From an uncultured Desulfobacterales bacterium (GTDB lineage Bacteria; Desulfobacterota; Desulfobacteria; Desulfobacterales; JAFDCJ01): DNA of 28,274 nucleotides. Shown one piece after another: positions 23,623-28,274 of the stretch; the first letter of the stretch is position 1; each line of letters opens with the position of its first letter. The translations under genes and the position numbers were made by a program. The stretch lies in NCBI GenBank assembly GCA_945787595.1, contig CALZJV010000107.1:1-28274 (forward strand), read 5' to 3'. The notes under the pieces were generated by a model, which did no database searches, was not told the origin of the DNA, and saw nothing but the letters and a program-made list of their open reading frames with translations.

Positions 23623-24051
23623 TTATTTCTTTCGATTCACAATAACTCGGATCATTTCTTCTATGTGCGGGCTGATATTTCTAAATGCGACCCCGATTCC
23701 AGCCCGGCTGGCTCGGGCAATCTCTCCTCTGAGCTTGAGCGGCTTGTCTAAGTCCGTCAATTTAAAAGCCATTATAACGTCGTCACCCCTTGTCAAATGT
23801 TGTTGGTTTTCGATAAACAGCCCGTTTGCACTAATATTTGTTATTTGATTGGAGAAAACGCGGTCATTAGCTGCGTAGTTGACCGGGATAGTGCATGATC
23901 TTCTGATATCCCGCCTTTTCTCTGTTACCAAGAGCTGTTCCGCATGATACAGGAGCTGGTTTTGCTGCTCTTCATTTAACTCAATAATTATTTGAAATAA
24001 TCTTGAAATAGCCACATTGTATTTTTTTTCGGTCTTTTCCTGAGCGTTCAT
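23623..24051 (-). CDS. PilZ-domain c-di-GMP binding protein
   Basis: The 142-residue protein has a helical N terminus (about 1-42) and a PilZ domain (about 45-138). Both ligand motifs are present: the RxxxR element in KRRDIRRS (R46/R47 with R50/R51) and the N/D-x-S-x-x-G element as NISANG (72-77). PilZ domains bind cyclic di-GMP and change conformation to control motility, secretion or polysaccharide output. It starts 24 bp after the HD-GYP gene on the same strand, so the two are probably one transcript: a possible c-di-GMP hydrolase and a c-di-GMP receptor. The target process cannot be read from the neighbours. Confidence 0.87.
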   Translation of the reverse strand: MNAQEKTEKKYNVAISRLFQIIIELNEEQQNQLLYHAEQLLVTEKRRDIRRSCTIPVNYAANDRVFSNQITNISANGLFIENQQHLTRGDDVIMAFKLTDLDKPLKLRGEIARASRAGIGVAFRNISPHIEEMIRVIVNRKK

Positions 24052-24075
24052 GTGATACCTTTTTCCGGTTTAAAT

Positions 24076-24954
24076 TTACAACAGACTGTATAAGAATCTT
24101 GCAAAGATATCTCTGTCTAACTTTCCGGCAATAACATCTTTTTGTATTAAATCCAATGCCTTAAATGGAATCATCGAATCTCTGTAGGGTCTTTCATCAT
24201 TTGTTAATGCTTCGAAGCAATCCAGTATACTTATTATCTTTGCAAATTCTGATAATTGCGTCAACCCGCTTGGGTAGCCGCTGCCATCTAATTTCTCATG
24301 GTGCTGTAACTTCAATAAATTGTACCCCTGAATTGGATGAAATTTGATTTTGGCAAATTCCTCATCAGTTAATTTACGTTGTGCCGTTAGAATCTCCTGG
24401 TCGGTTTTTGTCTTACCGACATCATGCAGCAATGCACATAATCCCAATATTTTTGTTTTGATTTTATTATATCGTTGTGAAATGGCATACCGAATAGCAA
24501 GGGCCATTACATTGACCGAATGCAAGGCCGTCGTATAATCTTTATCCGAGATTTGCCAGAAATTTTTAATAACCTCAGGATCATTTGTATATTCCCCTAC
24601 GATGATATTGACGGTATTTGACAATCCCTCCAGCACGCCGCTTGAGGGCTCCGAAAACATCTCTTCAACCAGCTCCACCACTGTCGTTTTTACATTTTGC
24701 AGATTGTTTGACTTTATGTCATCTTGAAGCTGTTTATTAAAGGCGTTTTGCACATCTCTCATGCCTTTCGCTTTATCAGTTTTTTTTAAATACAATTGGC
24801 TTGGGATTAGATTTTCCTTAACGCGCATTTCCTTTAAATAAATACCCGAAGGTTTATAGATACCAAACCTCTCACCGTTGGCCTTATAATAAAGGGGAAC
24901 CGATTGATATAAAAACAGATTTGATTTCCGTACTTTTATATAATTGGTTTGCAT
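24076..24954 (-). CDS. HD-GYP domain protein with a shortened catalytic domain
   Basis: The 292-residue product has an N-terminal region (about 1-130) similar to the DUF3391-type domains in front of HD-GYP enzymes, and an HD-GYP domain (about 135-290). Metal-site residues are visible: H145 (LHSVNVM), H177-D178 (LLHDVGK), H206 (FHPIQGY), H218-H219 (QHHEKLDGSGYP) and D245 (SILDCFEAL). The domain is short by about 13-16 residues: HPIQGYNLLK runs directly into LQHHEKLDGSGYP, where family members have another helix. The loss is in frame. It may reduce or abolish c-di-GMP hydrolysis. ATG 24954 is preferred to the TTG 24 bases upstream; neither has a strong ribosome-binding site. PilZ follows 24 bp downstream. 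Confidence 0.83.
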   Translation of the reverse strand: MQTNYIKVRKSNLFLYQSVPLYYKANGERFGIYKPSGIYLKEMRVKENLIPSQLYLKKTDKAKGMRDVQNAFNKQLQDDIKSNNLQNVKTTVVELVEEMFSEPSSGVLEGLSNTVNIIVGEYTNDPEVIKNFWQISDKDYTTALHSVNVMALAIRYAISQRYNKIKTKILGLCALLHDVGKTKTDQEILTAQRKLTDEEFAKIKFHPIQGYNLLKLQHHEKLDGSGYPSGLTQLSEFAKIISILDCFEALTNDERPYRDSMIPFKALDLIQKDVIAGKLDRDIFARFLYSLL

Positions 24955-25114
24955 CTTATTTCCCGATCCGGATGTCAACCGGACAACAATATGTTGCGCT
25001 CATATTTCTAGAATTTAATGGATGGTTATCTATTATATCGGCTATTTAAAAATGTTCTTTAATCAATGAGATGTCTTAATTGGCGCCTATGAGGAATTGG
25101 AATTATAATTAAGT

Positions 25115-25549
25115 TCAAAAATAATCTAAATCATCCGGATGAACATGACGTCCGGATACCACTCTATCTTGAACCGAAATTCCAGCATCATGAACCGTAT
25201 TGGGATCACCTGAGACTAAGGGGTGCCACCATTCCAGCTGTCTACCCTCGGCCAAGCAACGGTAGGCACAAGTGTAAGGCAACCTTTTTATTTGTCTTAC
25301 CTTATCCGGCGAAAGTGCTATGCAGTCCGGATCCATTTCTTTTCTGTTTGCATAAACCATACAACGACAGGTCGATATATTTAAGAACCGACAGGAAACG
25401 GCTATGAAATGAATCTTACCTGTTTTTCCATTTCTGACACTATGCAAACAACAGCGACCACAATTATCGCAAAGGGATTCCCATTCGGTAGATGTCAATT
25501 CCTTTAAGCTTTTTGTCACCCAAAATTGCTTTTTGCGTTGTTTCATCAA
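25115..25549 (-). CDS. ycgN: YcgN/UPF0260-family cysteine-rich protein
   Basis: The 144-residue protein agrees with the YcgN (UPF0260) family along its whole length: FWVTKSLKELTSTEWESLCD, CGRCCLHSVRNGKTGKI, TCRCMVYANRKEMDPDC, LPYTCAYRCLAEGRQLEWWH, and PLVSGDPNTVHDAGISV near the C terminus. Cysteines C27, C30, C33, C34, C53, C61, C63, C76, C94 and C98 are spaced as in the related zinc- or iron-sulfur-binding YkgJ cluster proteins. The biochemical role is not established. It is probably cytoplasmic, with no signal peptide. The gene stands alone; 250 bp separate it from the membrane protein upstream, and I see nothing coding there. Confidence 0.9.
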   Translation of the reverse strand: MMKQRKKQFWVTKSLKELTSTEWESLCDNCGRCCLHSVRNGKTGKIHFIAVSCRFLNISTCRCMVYANRKEMDPDCIALSPDKVRQIKRLPYTCAYRCLAEGRQLEWWHPLVSGDPNTVHDAGISVQDRVVSGRHVHPDDLDYF

Positions 25550-25799
25550 GGACCAAACCTTCGATACAAAATACTATCCAATTAAGGAGATTTTTGTGCC
25601 ACTTAATTACCTCTATCCAACCGCCCATTGGTCTTTGCGGCACAGTAGCCGCAGACCATGCTCCGGGTAGCGCAATTTTTTGGAATTTAAGGCTGTTAGC
25701 CTTTAGAAATCGGGGAAACGATGATAGGAATTTTGCACCGGGGATAAAAATTAATTCGCCTTTTATGCGGGGCAGAAATGATAGTATACCAGAGCGGAT

Positions 25800-26177
25800 T
25801 CAATCCGGTTTTTTTTCCAGCAAACCCTCCTCTTCAGCCAATTGTTCAATCATTTCAACATATTCTTCACTGACATAAATTTGTTTTATGATTTCCTGGC
25901 AGGATATACCCGCCTGTAACATTTCAAGAATAGTTTGCTCGGTTTTCAAATCGTAGTTTACCTTATATAGCTTGCGCTCCTTATACCCTCGCTCCAGCAA
26001 GCGGGTAATATAATTGGTCGTGTAGCTAATTTTGATAATTTCATTTTTGATTCTAAAAATCGCCAATACCAAAAGAGCTAGGATGACGAAAATAAGCGTA
26101 AGTATTAGGAGGAACCCGGCCTCAACTGCAAACAACGGCAAACCGGTAAACTCTGCTAACTTGTGAATCATGACCAT
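25800..26177 (-). CDS. Membrane-anchored protein with HTH-like C terminus, unknown function
   Basis: I do not recognise a named family. The 125-residue product has a single N-terminal transmembrane helix (about 17-42; FAVEAGFLLILTLIFVILAL and on), a basic linker with a helical stretch (about 43-75), and a compact C-terminal region (about 78-112; TEQTILEMLQAGISCQEIIK, then YVSEEYVEMI) whose helix-turn-helix spacing resembles small DNA-binding or sporulation-type domains attached to membrane stubs. The tail is acidic. The start ATG at 26177 follows GGGGGTG after a short gap; a second ATG two codons on is possible. No operon partner is evident. Confidence 0.6.
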   Translation of the reverse strand: MVMIHKLAEFTGLPLFAVEAGFLLILTLIFVILALLVLAIFRIKNEIIKISYTTNYITRLLERGYKERKLYKVNYDLKTEQTILEMLQAGISCQEIIKQIYVSEEYVEMIEQLAEEEGLLEKKPD

Positions 26178-26837
26178 AACACCCCCATGTTGGACGAATT
26201 AAGAATAATCCTTCAAACAGCAACATTCGGAAAATCGAATTTTAAGTTTTTTTTATCCGGAATTGAGCGATTCGGTGCCTGATCCAAACCAATCATGATC
26301 TCAGCACTTTCCTTCCCAAAAAACTCTCAATTCTTTTGGATAAAAACCGCTCTAATTTAAACCAAAGCCGATATTGAAGCAAGTATGAATCTTAGATACA
26401 CCAAAGAATTAGGTTCAGCCAAACATAAAATTTGTCGCATATATAAAATTAACACAAATTCAACTTTTTAGAAACTATAGCCTGGCACTGCCAATCTGAT
26501 GTTAGAATATCTCGGTATATTTCAATCACAACCATAGTTTGAATTTCTAAATTAGGCTAGTTTCCATCCATAAATGGTCTTTTTGCCCAATCTCGGCGTC
26601 AATCGGCGCGTTTGTTTGTGCGACGTAGCCAGCTACCTCTCCGCACAAACGCTTGAAACGGCTTATTGCCACTTCAGAGGGCAAGCGAGGTTTATGGAGT
26701 TGTGCTGATTCCTGAAACCTTGGAAGTGGGTTCGATTCAAACAGTTCGACTACGGGGAATTCGGAATGCAGCAGGAAATTCTTGAGAACACCGGATCATG
26801 ACTACAGCTTGTGGATATTTCATCATTGCGAAATCGA
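26178..26837. other. 660-bp spacer holding a large inverted repeat
   Basis: No gene is visible on either strand. The first 390 bp are AT-rich and featureless to the eye. A 130-bp structured inverted repeat (26568-26697) occupies the middle. Past it, GGGAATTCGGAATGCAG near 26756 resembles the words of the array at 22549-22597. Confidence 0.6.
26568..26697. repeat. 130-bp nested inverted repeat
   Basis: Paired blocks from outside in: CCATAAA (26568-26574) with TTTATGG (26691-26697); TTGCCC with GGGCAA; GTTTGTGCG with CGCACAAAC; and a central GTAGC-CA-GCTAC. It could be a palindromic mobile repeat (MITE-like) or a structured transcript. No other copy is visible in the window. Confidence 0.75.
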
Positions 26838-27452
26838 TTAATCTAGAAGTGATTGAAGTGTCTCAAGGTCTTTTTGAGAATCGATATCGAAAAAACATAA
26901 TGGGTCGTCAATTTCAATATCGAGCACCCGCTCGGGATTGGCCCGGATTATGTCTCTGGCGCCGATATCGCCCTTAATCGCCATGAGTTGATCATATAGG
27001 ACCCGGTTAAAAATGGTGGGGTTGCCCCTTTTACCTTTGCAAAGCGGAACGCAGATGTCCTTGCCGGAATAGCGGAATCTGTCTAACATATGGTCGATGG
27101 TGTTGGAATTTAGCAAAGGTTGGTCACCAAGCAAAAACATAGCCGCTGGAAACGCCTGCCGGATTTTTAACAACCCGGCTTGAAGCGACCGGCTCTGACC
27201 TTCAAGGTAGCGGTGGTTGATTACCACTTGAAGGCGTTCATGGATCGTGCAGGCCCCCAATGTCTGCAAAATGCTTTGATGATTATGTCCCAAAACCAGC
27301 ACGACCTGATTCAGCTTGGATTCCAGTGCGGCCTTCAGCACATACTCAAGCAGATATTTTCCCTTCAGTTTCAAAAGCTGTTTGGGACGCCCAAATCTTG
27401 TTGACCTTCCGCCCGCAAGAACAATACCGGCTGTTTGGTTTTGATGCCACAT
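26838..27452 (-). CDS. MocA/MobA-like molybdenum cofactor nucleotidyltransferase
   Basis: The 204-residue protein has the nucleotidyltransferase fold of MobA, MocA and related enzymes. Visible are the nucleotide loop LAGGRSTRFGRPKQLL (12-27), the ribose/base block EGQSRSLQAG (84-93), metal-binding GDQPLL (109-114), the pterin-side motifs RGNPTIF (142-148) and GDIGARDII (161-169), and the second acidic residue pair in FDIDS (188-192). The RFG-x-PKQLL and GDxGAR forms are nearest to MocA (CTP: molybdopterin cytidylyltransferase), which makes the cytosine form of the cofactor for xanthine-oxidase-type enzymes. CTP versus GTP preference is not proven by this. It starts 20 bp after the DsrE-like gene and is probably co-transcribed. 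No other cofactor gene lies nearby. Confidence 0.83.
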   Translation of the reverse strand: MWHQNQTAGIVLAGGRSTRFGRPKQLLKLKGKYLLEYVLKAALESKLNQVVLVLGHNHQSILQTLGACTIHERLQVVINHRYLEGQSRSLQAGLLKIRQAFPAAMFLLGDQPLLNSNTIDHMLDRFRYSGKDICVPLCKGKRGNPTIFNRVLYDQLMAIKGDIGARDIIRANPERVLDIEIDDPLCFFDIDSQKDLETLQSLLD

Positions 27453-27471
27453 TTAAATCTTCTTGGCCTGA

Positions 27472-27804
27472 TCAAAAGACAAGCGGGACGTAACCTTCAT
27501 CTATGTAGCCGGAAATTAGAGATCCCACATAATCGACATCCACACCCATTTCTTCCAGTTTGTTACTGATACCGTCCCGGTCGGATAGAAATTTACAGGC
27601 TATCGGGGTTTGATAGTCCATCAGCCGGGACGCTGCCTGTGCGACGTCTTCATCCTCGCACATAAGGTTTTCAAAAGGACCGAAAAAAATGACTTTAATA
27701 TCGTCAAGCCATTTATTTTTCTGAGCATTGATTGCATACATAATGCCGGTCAAAGCCTTCTGTTTTTCCGCCGTCGATACAATTACCATTACTTTAGATG
27801 CCAT
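27472..27804 (-). CDS. DsrE-family small protein
   Basis: A 110-residue protein of the DsrE/DsrF-like fold, a Rossmann-type alpha/beta domain. The first strand KVMVIVSTAEKQKALTGIMY, the second strand with DIKVIFFGPFENLMCEDE, and the late strand with CKFLSDRDGISNKLEEMGV are typical. Cysteines in LMCED and IACKF could take part in sulfur transfer, as in TusD/DsrE, but many such proteins have no proven sulfur role. The start is set at 27804 because AAGGAGG lies just upstream (27809-27815 on the minus strand); an in-frame ATG further up is poorer. It precedes the MocA-like gene by 20 bp. Family call good, substrate unknown. Confidence 0.8.
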   Translation of the reverse strand: MASKVMVIVSTAEKQKALTGIMYAINAQKNKWLDDIKVIFFGPFENLMCEDEDVAQAASRLMDYQTPIACKFLSDRDGISNKLEEMGVDVDYVGSLISGYIDEGYVPLVF

Positions 27805-27962
27805 CGGATCCTCCTTGCGCGCAGCAAAATCAGCCAAACCTTATGCTTACTCAACTAAAATATAACCCCAATGTTGCAACAAGGGTTGCCCGTAGGATAA
27901 CTCCTAATTCCGGATGGTGCAACCTTTAAGCGCATTTCGCTATCTTTTTACCCAGACAACCT

Positions 27963-27992
27963 TTGACGAATTGCTTAATTGTCTGGTATACG
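27963..27992 (+). promoter_or_regulatory. Candidate sigma-70 promoter of the transglutaminase-like gene
   Basis: TTGACG (27963-27968), an 18-base spacer and TATACG (27987-27992), followed by AAGGAGGT (28005-28012) 7 bases before the ATG at 28020. The ribosome-binding site is strong; the promoter is judged by eye. Confidence 0.4.
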
Positions 27993-28019
27993 AAATACTC
28001 CTATAAGGAGGTGCCGGCA

Positions 28020-28274
28020 ATGGAGCATCAATCTCAAAAGTATCTCTCAGCGACAGAAATTATAGATAGCGACAATCAGACCATTGTAGACTACGCCGCC
28101 AGTGTCCTTAACGATACCGACGCTGATCCAATAACAAAAGCGATAAAACTCTACTATGCTGTCCGCGATGGGATCTGGTACGATCCCTATTTGCCGTTTT
28201 TCCGCCCTGAACATTACCGTGCCAGCAATGTGTTAAAAAAAGGCCGGGGGTTTTGCGTGGGTAAAGCAAGCCTG
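28020..28274 (+). CDS. Transglutaminase-like protein, N-terminal part only
   Basis: The frame opens at ATG 28020 and is cut by the window edge after 85 codons. A strong ribosome-binding site (AAGGAGGT) supports the start. The segment IKLYYAVRDGIWYDPY followed by ASNVLKKGRGFCVGKA is the pattern that leads into a transglutaminase-like core: a helix, a Y-D strand and then GFCVGKA, where C79 would be the nucleophile of a Cys-His-Asp triad. The His and Asp would lie beyond the window. Such domains act as peptidases, amidases or cross-linking enzymes in bacteria; the role here is open. No signal peptide is visible at the N terminus. Confidence 0.75.
   Translation, partial: MEHQSQKYLSATEIIDSDNQTIVDYAASVLNDTDADPITKAIKLYYAVRDGIWYDPYLPFFRPEHYRASNVLKKGRGFCVGKASL

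Noticed and set aside
26725..26745. GGTTCGATTC, similar to a tRNA T-arm
   Set aside because: The flanking bases do not form a 5-bp T-stem, and no acceptor, D or anticodon arm can be fitted upstream.
27472..27804. DsrE-like protein as evidence for dissimilatory sulfate reduction
   Set aside because: DsrE-fold proteins are widespread and no dsrAB, apr or sat gene is present in the window.

Overview
The window reads as a piece of chromosome from a Gram-negative bacterium, most likely a member of the Desulfobacterota (Desulfobacterales-like). That placement is inferred from the gene mix: two oligopeptide ABC importers, a sigma-54 AAA+ regulator, PilZ and HD-GYP signalling genes, a DsrE-like protein and a MocA-like nucleotidyltransferase. 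The long AT-rich spacers packed with short repeats fit the same picture. No rRNA, tRNA, CRISPR array or prophage was seen.

Layout. 1-1200: a DinB-like gene, then a probable decayed IS91-type transposase fragment. 1212-3183: a PIN toxin / RHH-UPF0175 antitoxin pair, then a sigma-54 activator that has lost its receiver domain and its Walker B glutamate. 3258-11952 (minus strand): an Opp/Dpp-type peptide import operon in the order binding protein, OppB, OppC, OppD, OppF, M24 (Xaa-Pro-type) peptidase. Every spacer of this operon is invaded by a short-period repeat array, and three of its genes (binding protein, oppC, oppD) are broken close to their 3' ends. 12219-19430 (minus strand): a second, visibly more GC-rich and compact YejABEF-type operon. 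Its subunits carry unusual insertions, and a 126-bp palindrome separates yejE from yejF. 19953-20027: a 24-codon fossil of a further OppF-type ATPase.

20061-22542 (plus strand): a PlsB-family acyltransferase and a PAP2 phosphatase, which together suggest phospholipid or lipid-phosphate metabolism. 22543-23223 is a repeat-rich spacer. 23224-24954: a double-TM2 membrane protein facing a convergent HD-GYP/PilZ pair (cyclic-di-GMP signalling). 25115-27804 (minus strand): a YcgN/UPF0260 cysteine-rich protein, a membrane-anchored unknown, a 130-bp structured inverted repeat, a MocA/MobA-like transferase and a DsrE-like protein. 28020-end: the start of a transglutaminase-like protein cut by the window edge.

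The most unusual signal is in the spacers. A dispersed element family has a moderately conserved core (an AAGGAATTCT-like block, an AT-rich middle and a GACAGAGCGAAGCGA-like block) flanked by inverted arms made of 7-bp, in one case 9-bp, tandem words. The word differs from copy to copy, yet the two arms within one copy are complementary. Several other loci show only the arms. Both peptide importers probably feed amino acids and peptides to the cell, but the first appears to be decaying, possibly because the second makes it redundant.
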